Part shown: in pieces, positions 16,301 to 25,406 of the stretch
Layout of the letters: each line of letters opens with the position of its first letter
How positions within the stretch are numbered: position 1 is the stretch's first letter
Origin: G965227875 sp965227875
GTDB lineage: Bacteria; Pseudomonadota; Alphaproteobacteria; Rhizobiales; JAJFHC01
DNA: 64,000 nucleotides
Assembly (NCBI GenBank): GCA_965227875.1
Contig: OZ245783.1
Span: forward strand, 4,030,001 to 4,094,000
Direction: 5' to 3'
Translations under genes and position numbers: made by a program
Notes under the pieces: model-generated
Told to the model about the DNA's origin: nothing
Database searches by the model: none
What the model saw: only the letters and a program-made list of their open reading frames with translations

Positions 16301-18172
16301 GTGTCGGCAAACCGTTATCGCTGGAGCCTTCTGATCGTCGCCGCCCTGTTCTGGCCAGGCATCGCGCCTGTGCAGGCGCAGGCAGACGACGTGGTCTGTT
16401 TCTATGAAGACGCACAGTTCAGGGGCAATCGAATCTGCGCACCAATCGGGGAAGCGATAAGGCGGTTGCAAGGGTTCAACGACGTTATCTCCTCGATCAC
16501 CGTCGAGGACGGCGCGAAGGTGGATGTCTGCACCAGCGCGAATTTCGGCGGTCGCTGCGCAACCGTGCGGAAGGATCTCCCCTATGTGGGGGACCGGATG
16601 AACGACCGCATCACGTCCTACAGGGTGTCGGCGGCAAGGCGCGCCCAGCCGGAAGAGGATGTGGATCGCGCCTGTCTCTTCCTGCATGAAGGATATCGCG
16701 GCCGTCGTATTTGCCGTGGCGCCGGCGAAACGGTGGCGGTCATTCCGGACGAACTCGAAGATGCGATTTCGTCGATACGCATATCCGGCAATGTGAAGGT
16801 CAGGATTTGCGGCCGCACCAACTTGCGCGGTCGCTGCCAGGACGTGAACGAAAACCAGGCTTACGTGGGCGATCGATGGAACGACCGGATTTCCTCGTTT
16901 CGTGTCGTCCGCACGTCGGCCGGCGGACAGGATGACCGTGTGGCGGCGGACCAGGCCTGCTTCTATCGCCAGCGCGGATTCAGGGGGCGGCGGCTGTGTC
17001 TGGCGGCCGGTGAAACCCGCGAGAAGTTGCCGCAGAACTGGGACGACCAGATATCGTCCGTGCGGATCGGCCGGCGAGCCGAGGCCGCGGTGTGCAACCG
17101 ACCCGGCATCCGTGGCAGATGCGTAAAGATCACCCGCGATCTAGAGTTTGTCGGCAACCGGCTGGATGACCGGATTTCTTCCATTCGCGTTGCGGCCAGG
17201 AAGCCGGCGGGTCCGCAAGCGAACCGGAAGGGGCTCGTGTGTTTCTTTGAAAACGCCCGCTTCCGTGGACGCGAATATTGCATTGGACGGGCCGGTCCGC
17301 CGAGCCTTGTCCCCGATCACCTCAACAATCGCATCTCGTCCGTGCTCGTGCCGCGCGGCATGTCCGTCGTTCTCTGCGACGGACGCAGGATGAACAAGGC
17401 ATGTCTGAGAATTGACCGTGACATGGCCTATGTCGGGGACCGTTGGGACAACCGTTTTTCGTCCTTCCGCGTGGAGGGACGCGGGCAGCCGGCGGCAGGC
17501 AGCGGCAATCCGCTGGAGAACCTGCTCGGCACGGTGATCGACGAATTGCAGCAGCAGCACGTCGGCAACAATGCCGGCGACGAAGGTCGCGAGAGGCCCG
17601 CCGTCTGTTTCTTCGACAATCCCGGATATCGGGGCAAGAAGCTGTGCGCGCGTTACGGGGATCGCATCAACAGGATGCCGCAAGGCTGGAACGACCGGAT
17701 CACGTCGGTGCGCCTTGCCCGCAATGCCGAAGTCGAGGTCTGTGAACACGTCCGTTTCGGAGGACGGTGCAGAACCTTCGAGGAAGATGCCGAATTCGTC
17801 GGTCGCCGGTGGGACGACAGGATCTCCTCCTTCCGCGTGATGCGCAAAAGAGGCGGGGAGCAGTCCGGCAGGCCGCAACGGCCGCCACGGCCCGCGTTCA
17901 ACATCGTCAATCATCCGACGGACCGGATCTGCTTTTTCAATCAGAGGAAGTACCGGGGCGCGCAGTTCTGTGCCGGCTCGGGCTCGGTCGCACCCGTCAT
18001 GCCCGACGGATGGGACAACGCCATCGTGTCCATGCGGAACTATGGCAGCGCCATTGTCCAGTTGTGCGACGATGTGGAATTCGGCGGAACTTGCCGGACC
18101 TATGACAGGTCCAACAGTTCGGTCGGTGAGTTTTCGCGCCGGACCTCGTCCTTCAAGATCTGGTCGAAGTAA
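16301..18172 (+). CDS. Secreted protein with six beta-gamma-crystallin domains
   Basis: A 623-residue exported protein. A GTG at 16301, preceded by AAGGGGAGAG, opens a signal peptide cleaved near AQA (residue 27). Six tandem domains follow at about residues 30-110, 122-202, 216-297, 311-392, 432-513 and 541-622. Each has a CFY/F-x-RG opening, four conserved cysteines and two copies of an N/D-D-R-I-S/T-S-like motif (for example MNDRITS, WDDRISS), the calcium-binding signature of beta-gamma-crystallins. Domain six has weaker motifs. Calcium binding in the periplasm or outside the cell is likely; a peptidase-inhibitor I36-like fold is the alternative name for such repeats. It stands alone, with no operon partner. 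Confidence 0.85.
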   Translation: MSANRYRWSLLIVAALFWPGIAPVQAQADDVVCFYEDAQFRGNRICAPIGEAIRRLQGFNDVISSITVEDGAKVDVCTSANFGGRCATVRKDLPYVGDRMNDRITSYRVSAARRAQPEEDVDRACLFLHEGYRGRRICRGAGETVAVIPDELEDAISSIRISGNVKVRICGRTNLRGRCQDVNENQAYVGDRWNDRISSFRVVRTSAGGQDDRVAADQACFYRQRGFRGRRLCLAAGETREKLPQNWDDQISSVRIGRRAEAAVCNRPGIRGRCVKITRDLEFVGNRLDDRISSIRVAARKPAGPQANRKGLVCFFENARFRGREYCIGRAGPPSLVPDHLNNRISSVLVPRGMSVVLCDGRRMNKACLRIDRDMAYVGDRWDNRFSSFRVEGRGQPAAGSGNPLENLLGTVIDELQQQHVGNNAGDEGRERPAVCFFDNPGYRGKKLCARYGDRINRMPQGWNDRITSVRLARNAEVEVCEHVRFGGRCRTFEEDAEFVGRRWDDRISSFRVMRKRGGEQSGRPQRPPRPAFNIVNHPTDRICFFNQRKYRGAQFCAGSGSVAPVMPDGWDNAIVSMRNYGSAIVQLCDDVEFGGTCRTYDRSNSSVGEFSRRTSSFKIWSK

Positions 18173-18202
18173 CCGCACAGGCCAGGTGGCCGCGCCGACA
18201 AT

Positions 18203-20332
18203 CTAGAAGCCGCCGGCTTTCTTGAAGACCCGCCGGAAGGTCGGCTCCTCGCGATCGAGCAGCCACGCCTCGAAATCCTTCGCCGGCATGGGCTTGCCGA
18301 AATAGTAGCCCTGCGCGAGGGTGCACCCGTGCTCGGCGAGGAACTGCGCCTGTTCGGCTGTCTCGATCCCCTCGGCGACGGTCTTGTAGTTGAGGCTTTG
18401 TGCCATGGCAAGGATCGTCTGGACGATGACGCGGCTGTTCTGGTCCTCCATCACCCCATCGATGAAGGATCGGTCGATCTTGAAGACGTCGAAGGGCAGC
18501 CGCGTGAGCTGCGACAGGCTCGAATAACCGGTGCCGAAATCGTCGATCGCGAACCGGATGCCTTTCGACCGCAAGGGCATGATCGTCGAACTGATCGAGC
18601 CGTTCTCCGTCATCGCCATGGACTCGGTCACTTCGAATTCCAGGATCTCGTGCGGAATTCCGCTTTCCTCTATGACCTTCAGCGTACGTTCGGCGAAGTC
18701 CGGACGATGAAGCTGCGCCATGGAAATGTTCACGGAAATCTCGATCGGACGGATCGTGACGGCCCACTCGATGGCCTGGCGGCAGACCTCCGACAGAAGG
18801 AAGTCGCCCATGTCGCTGATCAGCCCGGACTCTTCGGCAATGCTGATGAACACATCCGGACCAACCATGCCGCGTACCGGATGGTTCCACCGGATGAGAG
18901 CCTCCGCGCCTGTTGCGCGCAGTGTCTGGCAATCGACCTTCGGCTGATAGAAAACCGTGAGTTCGCGATTGGCGATGGCCCGGCGCAGTTCGCTCTCGAT
19001 GGCGGCGCGCCGTTTCAGCTGATGATCGAGGTCGTGGTCGAAGAAACACACGCCGTTCCCGCCATCGCCCTTGGCCTGGTACATCGCGATGTCGGCGGCC
19101 TTGAGCAGCGAGGAGATGTCGGTCCCGTCGTCCGGATAAAGCGCGATGCCGACGCTCGCGCCGACAACCACCGAATGGTCCTCGAGCGAGATCGGCTGCG
19201 AGAGCTCCGATACGATCTGTTCGGCGTAGAGTTTCGGAGGTGCCGCATTCGGCAGGCCGGGAATCAGCAGCGCGAACTCGTCGCCCCCAAGTCTTGAGAG
19301 CAGGGGACGATACCGCGAAGCCTCGGGCCTGCTTGGATCGTTGGCCGAAATGGTTTTCACGATGTTCTTGATGCGCCCGGCGACGGCAACCAGGAGTTCA
19401 TCACCGACATCGTGCCCATAGGTGTCGTTCACCTTCTTGAACTTGTCGAGGTCGATGAAAAGCACCGCGCCGTTGGGACAGGTCGTGCTCGCGACCGCGT
19501 CCTCGAGCTTGCTGCGAAAACGGGTCCGGTTCGGCAGGCCCGTGACAGGGTCGACATAGGCAAGGTGATTGATCCGCTCCATGTTGGCCGAAATCGTCCG
19601 GACCATTTCCTGGTAGGCCTTGGAGAGAAGACCGATCTCGTCGTTGCGCGATACCGGGAACGCGGCATCGAGTTCGCCGCCGCTGACCTTGTAGGCCGTC
19701 TGGGTGAGTTGATGGATCGGGTCGAGAATCCGATGTCCGAACAGGAACGCGAGCGGCATCCCGAAGATCAGCACGATCACGGCGATGATGGCGTTCCGGA
19801 ACGCGAATTGCCGGACAAGTTCGAAACGGTTCGGGCGACCCATGAGAAGCAGCACGGCGCCGACGGTTTCGCCATGCACCTTCACCGGACGGATCGAGAA
19901 GTTATGATCGGAACTCGATTCCAGCGATAGCTTCAGATTTTCGTCGACGGTCACGTCGTGTTTGAGGTGGTCGTGCTCGTCTTGATGAACAAATTCCTGA
20001 CCTGTCCAAGAAAAAAGACGCTTGCCGTCTTTGCCGACGATGGAGAGATGCTGGAGGCGGTTGGCTTTTGCCCTGTTCCAGACCTCTTGCGAAATAGGAG
20101 ACATGTCTCCTTCCGAGATCAGGTGGACGGCAAAATTGGCGAATGTCCGGGAAATTTCCTGTGCCTGGTTCTTCGCGGCTTCGTCCGCCTGGCGAATGTC
20201 GGCATAGGTGGTGATTCCGATCAGAACGAGCGCGAGCAGGGCGAACATTGTCGTCACAAGCACGGTAAACTGCACGCGCAAGCTCGATTTCATGCCCGTG
20301 AACGCTCTGCGAATGTCCAGTCTGCGTCGCAT
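18203..20332 (-). CDS. Membrane GGDEF-EAL protein (c-di-GMP turnover)
   Basis: A 709-residue protein. Two membrane helices (about 20-45 and 185-210) enclose a periplasmic sensor of about 140 residues and are followed by a HAMP linker. The GGDEF motif is intact at residues 349-353 (RLGGDEFAL). The EAL motif is intact at 477-479 (GAEALIRW), with DDFGTGYSS and KIDRSFI also present. Both diguanylate cyclase and phosphodiesterase activity are possible. The ATG at 20332 is preferred over a TTG 21 bases upstream because of GGGTATGAG behind it. Confidence 0.92.
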   Translation of the reverse strand: MRRRLDIRRAFTGMKSSLRVQFTVLVTTMFALLALVLIGITTYADIRQADEAAKNQAQEISRTFANFAVHLISEGDMSPISQEVWNRAKANRLQHLSIVGKDGKRLFSWTGQEFVHQDEHDHLKHDVTVDENLKLSLESSSDHNFSIRPVKVHGETVGAVLLLMGRPNRFELVRQFAFRNAIIAVIVLIFGMPLAFLFGHRILDPIHQLTQTAYKVSGGELDAAFPVSRNDEIGLLSKAYQEMVRTISANMERINHLAYVDPVTGLPNRTRFRSKLEDAVASTTCPNGAVLFIDLDKFKKVNDTYGHDVGDELLVAVAGRIKNIVKTISANDPSRPEASRYRPLLSRLGGDEFALLIPGLPNAAPPKLYAEQIVSELSQPISLEDHSVVVGASVGIALYPDDGTDISSLLKAADIAMYQAKGDGGNGVCFFDHDLDHQLKRRAAIESELRRAIANRELTVFYQPKVDCQTLRATGAEALIRWNHPVRGMVGPDVFISIAEESGLISDMGDFLLSEVCRQAIEWAVTIRPIEISVNISMAQLHRPDFAERTLKVIEESGIPHEILEFEVTESMAMTENGSISSTIMPLRSKGIRFAIDDFGTGYSSLSQLTRLPFDVFKIDRSFIDGVMEDQNSRVIVQTILAMAQSLNYKTVAEGIETAEQAQFLAEHGCTLAQGYYFGKPMPAKDFEAWLLDREEPTFRRVFKKAGGF

Positions 20333-20536
20333 CTCATACCCTGGTCGAGACAACCCTTGGCTGCCTTTGGAGGGACCTTAGCGACGCAGTTCTATGATAG
20401 GGTTAATCCCGGTGTCGCAAATGCGGGTTTGGTTAAGCGTCCGTGAAACCTGAGTTTTTCCGTCTCTTGGTCAGGTGGACGTCGACCGCCGGAGTTGTGT
20501 GGTCGATTGCCGGTACATGAACGAGACTGGACGCCG

Positions 20537-21190
20537 TCAGGCCCGGGATTCGGAGTCCGCCCGGAAACCGGCCACGATTTCCTCCGCCGACGTCCTGACG
20601 TCCGCGACATTCTTTCCGGGTTTGTAGAGGGAACTGCCGATTCCGAAGCCGGAAGCGCCGGCTTCCAGATAGGGTTTCATGTTGTGAGCGCCTATGCCGC
20701 CGACTGCGAAAACGACGCAGTCCGGAGGCAGAACGGCTCTTACGGCCCGGACGGCAGCGGGTGGTATCGCCTCGCAGGGAAACATTTTCAGGCCGTGCGC
20801 GCCGTCGCGCTGCGCCGACAGGCATTCGCTGGGCGACATCACGCCGGGAAGGACGATCATGCCGAGGTCGAGCGCGTTCAGGACGATGTCGCGGTCATAG
20901 TGCGGAGAGATGACCAGTTCGCCCCCGGCATCCCTGACCTTTGCTGGTTCATCGGGGTCGGTCACGGTGCCCGCGCCAATGAGCATGCGGTCGCCGAACC
21001 GTTCCGCGAGGGCCGTGATGGACTTGAATGGCTGCGGAGAATTGAGCGTAACTTCGGCGATCCTGAAGCCCGCCTCGTAAAGCGCCTCCACGACAGGCAA
21101 TGCTTCGGGCGGGGAGATCCCTCTCAATACCGGAACCAGCGGCAGGGCACGCAATGCGTCCTGGTATTTGCCGAGGGCGGATGAAGTCAT
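20537..21190 (-). CDS. dgoA: 2-dehydro-3-deoxy-6-phosphogalactonate aldolase
   Basis: A 217-residue KDPG/KDPGal-type class I aldolase. It shows VPVLRGISPPEALPVVEAL, the EVTLNSPQPF substrate site and the Schiff-base lysine region GLKMFPCEA, followed by VGGIGAHNMKPYLEAGASGFGIGSSLY. SPQP and GIGSSLYKPG favour the galactonate enzyme over Eda. The ATG at 21190 overlaps the dgoK stop by 4 bases. With dgoK it cleaves KDPGal to pyruvate and glyceraldehyde 3-phosphate in the De Ley-Doudoroff pathway. Confidence 0.9.
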   Translation of the reverse strand: MTSSALGKYQDALRALPLVPVLRGISPPEALPVVEALYEAGFRIAEVTLNSPQPFKSITALAERFGDRMLIGAGTVTDPDEPAKVRDAGGELVISPHYDRDIVLNALDLGMIVLPGVMSPSECLSAQRDGAHGLKMFPCEAIPPAAVRAVRAVLPPDCVVFAVGGIGAHNMKPYLEAGASGFGIGSSLYKPGKNVADVRTSAEEIVAGFRADSESRA

Positions 21191-22134
21191 GTCTTGCTCG
21201 CCTTGTGGATGTTCCAGAGACCCTGACGGACGCATGTTTCCGCATCCAGGTATCGATGCCCGACCTCGAGAAGGTCGAGTGCTCGCCGGTAGGCAGCCCC
21301 GAGGGATCCCGTCGCGACGAGGATGACACTCTGCGGCGTGTATCCGAGCGCGTCAATCGCGCCGAGGATCTCGCTGCCGACAAGGAGGCCACTGAGTGCG
21401 TTCTGCGTACGCCATTCCTTCTGCCCGGTGAGTTTTCCCGCGCGCAGGACGAAAAGCTTGTGCGCCAGGGTACCGCTGTCCCGGGCAAGCCGGACGCCGG
21501 CGTCGAAGTCCGACTGCGTCACGGAATCGTCGACGGAGGTCTCGCTGTCGAAGGTTCGGGACAGGATACCGTTCTGTGACAGCAGGGCGAAGAGTTCGCC
21601 GGTCATGTAGGTCGAGAACGCGGCGATGGACCGATCCTCGACATGTATCCATTTCGAGTGCGTTCCCGGCAGGCACACCAGACCTTCGGATATCCCGCCG
21701 AGTTCGGCAGCGCCGGCAAGAATCGTTTCCTCGCCACGCATGACGTCGGGATGGCGATCAAGGGACTTGCCTGTGACTCCAGCTACGATGAATGCCGGAT
21801 GTTTGCCGAAATCCACCGGGTGGAGACCGGCCGCGAGTTCATCTATTCCGATGCGTCCGGACAGGTAGGGGACGTCCGCCCAGCCGGCATTGCTTCCGAC
21901 CATGCCGCACATGAGGGTGGGAAGTCCGGGCATGGCCGCGTGCCAATCCCCGCACAGGCGTGCAAGTGTCTGCGCAAACTCGCCCGGGTTCACGGACATG
22001 ATGCCGTCCGTGCTGTGCCTGGAGTTCAGCAGGTTTCCAAGTTCGCCCATCAGGTAGGCGCGAAAGGACGTCGTGCCCCAGTCGACGGCGATCAGTGCCG
22101 GCGTTTCGTTCGACGTCTTGTTGTCCGAAATCAT
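21187..22134 (-). CDS. dgoK: 2-dehydro-3-deoxygalactonokinase
   Basis: A 315-residue kinase of the DgoK family. The N-terminal ATPase-type strand is IAVDWGTTSFRAYL. MCGMVGSNAGW and the LPGTHSKWIHVEDRSI block are hallmarks of the family. It phosphorylates 2-keto-3-deoxygalactonate for the overlapping dgoA product. The ATG at 22134, preceded by CGACGGGA, is preferred over one 30 bases upstream. No galactonate dehydratase, transporter or regulator is next to the pair, so the pathway is completed elsewhere. Confidence 0.92.
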   Translation of the reverse strand: MISDNKTSNETPALIAVDWGTTSFRAYLMGELGNLLNSRHSTDGIMSVNPGEFAQTLARLCGDWHAAMPGLPTLMCGMVGSNAGWADVPYLSGRIGIDELAAGLHPVDFGKHPAFIVAGVTGKSLDRHPDVMRGEETILAGAAELGGISEGLVCLPGTHSKWIHVEDRSIAAFSTYMTGELFALLSQNGILSRTFDSETSVDDSVTQSDFDAGVRLARDSGTLAHKLFVLRAGKLTGQKEWRTQNALSGLLVGSEILGAIDALGYTPQSVILVATGSLGAAYRRALDLLEVGHRYLDAETCVRQGLWNIHKASKT

Positions 22135-22242
22135 TTCCCGTCGCCACCTGGAACAGGTTCTCAAGAGAGGAGACTAGTCACTGCCGCGCCGAGGTCGTCA
22201 AGACCGCGGTCTTCCCGCATGGGGACGCACGCCCCGATCCCA

Positions 22243-22272
22243 AGAAAAAACGGCGCACCCGGAAGTGCGCCG
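22243..22272 (-). terminator. Rho-independent terminator of the L,D-transpeptidase gene
   Basis: Read on the minus strand, an 8-bp stem (CGGCGCAC with GTGCGCCG, 6-base loop) is followed by a run of six T. It lies 27 bases beyond the stop of the L,D-transpeptidase gene at 22300. Confidence 0.8.
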
Positions 22273-22299
22273 TTTCGGTTTTCGAATGTCGGTGATCGT

Positions 22300-22962
22300 C
22301 TACTGATACACGTAGACCGTGGCGCCGACCTTGACCCGGTTGTAGAGGTCGACGACGTCGTTGTTCATCATTCGGATGCAGCCGCTGGAGACGGCCTGCC
22401 CGATGGTGTGGGACTGATTGGTTCCGTGGATCCGATAAAGGCTCGTTCCCAGATACAGCGCGCGCGCACCGAGCGGATTGCGGGGACCGCCTTCCATGCG
22501 GAGCGGAAGGTTCGGCTGACGCTGGCGCATTTCCGCAGGCGGGGTCCAGGACGGCCATACCGCCTTGCGGGCAACCCTGGTCTTGCCGCCCCATGTGAAG
22601 CCGCTGCGACCGACGCCGACACCGTAGATGATCGCCTCGCCGCCGGGCAGCACGTACCAGAGCTTGCGGTGACGGGTGCTGACGACGATGCTGCCAGGTT
22701 CGTGGACCCCTGCGAACGGAACCCGCTTTCGTGTGTTCGGACCATGTTCCCACATGGAATAGTCGCCCGACGATGCGCTGGCGACGCGCCTGGGTTTGGT
22801 GGCGCGTTCGTATTTGCGCTGCATGGTGCGATCGGGTTTGGTCCAGGACCGGACGCTCGACTGCCGCATCTCTTCAGGCCCGCCCAGCAATTGCGTGGCG
22901 TTCGCGGACGTGACGGCCATACAGACGAACAGGCCGCAGGTTACGAGAATGATGTTGCGCAT
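22300..22962 (-). CDS. Periplasmic L,D-transpeptidase (YkuD/ErfK)
   Basis: A 220-residue exported enzyme. The ATG at 22962 gives MRNIILVTCGLFVCMAVTSANA, a signal peptide, and is preceded by AAGGGGAAA; upstream in-frame codons are non-coding leader. The YkuD domain (about 90-220) carries YRIHGTN and the catalytic SSGCIRMMN cysteine motif. It forms 3-3 crosslinks in peptidoglycan or anchors outer-membrane proteins. The last 130 residues are closely similar to the enzyme at 41116, so the two are paralogues. Confidence 0.9.
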   Translation of the reverse strand: MRNIILVTCGLFVCMAVTSANATQLLGGPEEMRQSSVRSWTKPDRTMQRKYERATKPRRVASASSGDYSMWEHGPNTRKRVPFAGVHEPGSIVVSTRHRKLWYVLPGGEAIIYGVGVGRSGFTWGGKTRVARKAVWPSWTPPAEMRQRQPNLPLRMEGGPRNPLGARALYLGTSLYRIHGTNQSHTIGQAVSSGCIRMMNNDVVDLYNRVKVGATVYVYQ

Positions 22963-23141
22963 GACTTTTCCCCTTTTTGGTGTTGCGGCGATTTTGATGC
23001 GCAAGGTTTGGAAAATTCTGAATCGGAACCCGCGAATTGGTAAATTGTTTAACATCCGCCTAACGGCGTCACGCACCTGGACACGAAACCCCAGAAAGAG
23101 GTGGAGATTTGCCGGATGAACTGGCATATACGGGGAATATT

Positions 23142-23219
23142 GACTGGGGTGCTCGCAAGGTTCGCGAGCTGAGATCATACCCATGCAACCTGATCCGGAT
23201 AATGCCGGCGTAGGGAGTC
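23142..23219 (+). promoter_or_regulatory. TPP riboswitch (THI box)
   Basis: The conserved core is easily read: GGGGTGC at the 5' side, GCTGAGAT, ACCTGATCCGGATAATGCC and GGCGTAGGGA. P1 closes with GACT (23142-23145) and AGTC (23216-23219), and a P3-type hairpin pairs GCTCGC with GCGAGC. Only 10 bases separate it from the thiO ATG at 23230, and the likely ribosome site (TAGGGAG) is its 3' strand. Ligand binding should therefore block translation of the thi operon, as is usual in Proteobacteria. Confidence 0.95.
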
Positions 23220-23229
23220 CGTTGTTTCA

Positions 23230-24405
23230 ATGTTGTCAGACCGTACTTTTGGGAAACCGCGCGTAGCGATCGTGGGCGCTGGCGTCTGTGGACTCGGTGT
23301 TGGCTGGCGTCTGGCGGAAAGCGGTTGTGAGGTCACGATTTTCGACCGCGGCCGTGCCGGGCAGGGGGCCTCCCACGCCGCGGCCGGCATGCTCGCCGGC
23401 GGCGTGGAGACGGAGCCCGGCGAAGAGGCGCTCTATCGGCTCAATCGGCTTTCGCAGTCGCGCTGGCCGGCCTTCAGGCACGACCTGGAGAAGCAATCCG
23501 GCGTCGATATCGGTTACAGGGAAGAGGGCACCCTCGTCCTCGCATTGACACGCGACGATCTCGCCCAGCTCCGGCGCAACACCGAGTTTCAGCAGTCGCT
23601 CGGCGTGGAACTGGAATGGCTGAATGGCGCCGACCTCCGGCGTCGCGAGCCAAGCATTCGGCCGGGCATCGCCGGCGCCGTGTTCAGTCCGAACGACCAC
23701 CAGGTCGAAAATCGCATGCTGTCCGCCGCTCTCGCCAAGGCGGCGGTGACCGCCGGATGCCGGCTGCGCGAACAAACCGCGGTTGAGGAGATCGAAATTG
23801 CCGCCGGCCGGGTGACCGGCGTGAAGACTGCCTCGGACAGGCTGGACGCCGATTTCGTGGTGCTGGCGTCGGGGGCATGGTCGCGGGAAATCGCCGGCCT
23901 GCCGGAGGAATGCCGTCCGCCTGTCAGGCCGGTCAAGGGGCAGATGCTGGCGGTCGGCATGGAGCCCGCAAGCCATCTCCTGCGCCATGTTGTCTGGTCG
24001 GCGGGGATTTATCTGGTGCCGCGGTGCGACGGGCGTCTGATCGTTGGTGCGACGGTGGAAGAACGCGGATTCGACGATCGCATTACCGCAGGTGGAATGT
24101 TCGCCTTGCTCGAGGCGGCGTGGCGAACCTGCCCGGGCATCGAGGAACTTCCGGTGATCGAGACCTGGGTCGGTCATCGCCCGACGAGCCGGGACGATGC
24201 CCCCATCCTCGGTGCGACCGGCGTCGACGGACTTGTCATGGCGACGGGGCATCACCGGAACGGAATTCTTCTCGCCCCGGTCACCGCGGACGAGGTGAGC
24301 CGGCATATTCTCACCGGCGAGACCGTCCCCGAACTGGAGCCTTTTGCTCTGGATCGGTTCGAGCGGGGCGCCCTTGGCGATCAAGCAAGGAAAAAGAGTG
24401 CATGA
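23230..24405 (+). CDS. thiO: Glycine oxidase of thiamine biosynthesis
   Basis: A 391-residue DAO-fold flavoprotein with VAIVGAGVCGLGVGWRLA at the N terminus, SHAAAGMLAGG and the ThiO-type C terminus GHHRNGILLAPVTAD. It oxidises glycine to the imine used by ThiG for the thiazole ring. It is the first gene of thiO-thiS-thiG-thiE, placed directly behind the TPP riboswitch, and overlaps thiS by 4 bases. The gene context makes ThiO much more likely than DadA or SoxA. Confidence 0.94.
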   Translation: MLSDRTFGKPRVAIVGAGVCGLGVGWRLAESGCEVTIFDRGRAGQGASHAAAGMLAGGVETEPGEEALYRLNRLSQSRWPAFRHDLEKQSGVDIGYREEGTLVLALTRDDLAQLRRNTEFQQSLGVELEWLNGADLRRREPSIRPGIAGAVFSPNDHQVENRMLSAALAKAAVTAGCRLREQTAVEEIEIAAGRVTGVKTASDRLDADFVVLASGAWSREIAGLPEECRPPVRPVKGQMLAVGMEPASHLLRHVVWSAGIYLVPRCDGRLIVGATVEERGFDDRITAGGMFALLEAAWRTCPGIEELPVIETWVGHRPTSRDDAPILGATGVDGLVMATGHHRNGILLAPVTADEVSRHILTGETVPELEPFALDRFERGALGDQARKKSA

Positions 24406-24617
24406 CGAATCAAGCATCCATCACGCTGAACGGAGAGGACAGGATGACCGCCGCCGACAATCTCGTCGCGCTTCTGGAGGAAGAAGGCATCGGCGCGATG
24501 CAGAAGGGCGTTGCGATCGCGGTGAACGGCCGTGTGGTCGCCCGCACCCTGTGGCCTGCCACGGGCGTGGAGAACGGCGACCGGATCGAGCTGGTGAAGG
24601 TATTTTCCGGCGGCTGA
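24402..24617 (+). CDS. thiS: Sulfur carrier protein
   Basis: A 71-residue ubiquitin-fold carrier ending in the essential GG (VKVFSGG). It begins MTNQASITLNGED and has the NGRVVARTLW strand typical of ThiS. Its C-terminal thiocarboxylate donates sulfur to the thiazole made by ThiG. It overlaps thiO by 4 bases and sits 18 bases before thiG. Confidence 0.94.
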   Translation: MTNQASITLNGEDRMTAADNLVALLEEEGIGAMQKGVAIAVNGRVVARTLWPATGVENGDRIELVKVFSGG

Positions 24618-24635
24618 ATCGAGGAATCTGTATCC

Positions 24636-25406
24636 ATGGAAAATGTGCTTAGGATCGGCGACAGGCAGCTGGCATCCCGGCTGATCATGGGGTCGGGAGG
24701 ATATCCGAACCAGCAGATCATGCTCGACGCCATCGCGGCCAGTGGCACGGAAATGGTCACCGTGTCGATCCGGAGGTCGAGCCTCGAAGGTTATGCGGAA
24801 AGTCTTATCGACGTGCTTTCCGGAAAATACGTCCTTCTGCCCAATACGTCCGGGTGTGAGACCGTCGAGGATGCGGTGCTTACGGCACGCCTCGCACGGG
24901 AGGCTCTCGAAACGCCGCTCGTCAAGCTGGAACTGATCGGTGACCGGGAGACGCTGTATCCGGACGTCGACCAGCTCGTCGATGCGGCAGAGATTCTTGT
25001 GAAGGACGGTTTTACCGTTCTGCCCTACTGCACGGACGATCCGATCGTCTGCCGCCGCCTGGAGGATGTGGGCTGTGCGGCCGTCATGCCGCTCGGTTCG
25101 CCGATCGGATCGGGCATGGGCATCTGCAACCGCTACAACATCGAGATGATCTGCCGGCGCGCCGGTGTCCCGGTCATCCTCGATGCCGGGATCGGGACCG
25201 CGTCGGACGCGGCGCTCGCCATGGAACTGGGATGTTCCGGTGTCATGCTGAACACGGCCGTGGCCCGGGCCATCGATCCGGTCCGTATGGCCCGGGCGAT
25301 GAAACTTGCCGTGGACGCGGGGCTGGCGGCGTCGCAGTCGGGCCGAATTCCGAAAAAGGAATATGCGGAACCGTCGAGCCCGCAACTCGGGCTGGTGGGC
25401 GGTTGA
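24636..25406 (+). CDS. thiG: Thiazole synthase
   Basis: A 256-residue TIM-barrel enzyme. The Schiff-base lysine is K97 in VKLELIGD. Signature loops TVSIRRSS, NTSGCETVEDAV, PLGSPIGSGMGICN and DAGIGTASDAALAMELG are all intact. It condenses deoxyxylulose 5-phosphate, the ThiO-derived imine and ThiS thiocarboxylate. The gene overlaps thiE by 4 bases. Confidence 0.96.
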   Translation: MENVLRIGDRQLASRLIMGSGGYPNQQIMLDAIAASGTEMVTVSIRRSSLEGYAESLIDVLSGKYVLLPNTSGCETVEDAVLTARLAREALETPLVKLELIGDRETLYPDVDQLVDAAEILVKDGFTVLPYCTDDPIVCRRLEDVGCAAVMPLGSPIGSGMGICNRYNIEMICRRAGVPVILDAGIGTASDAALAMELGCSGVMLNTAVARAIDPVRMARAMKLAVDAGLAASQSGRIPKKEYAEPSSPQLGLVGG

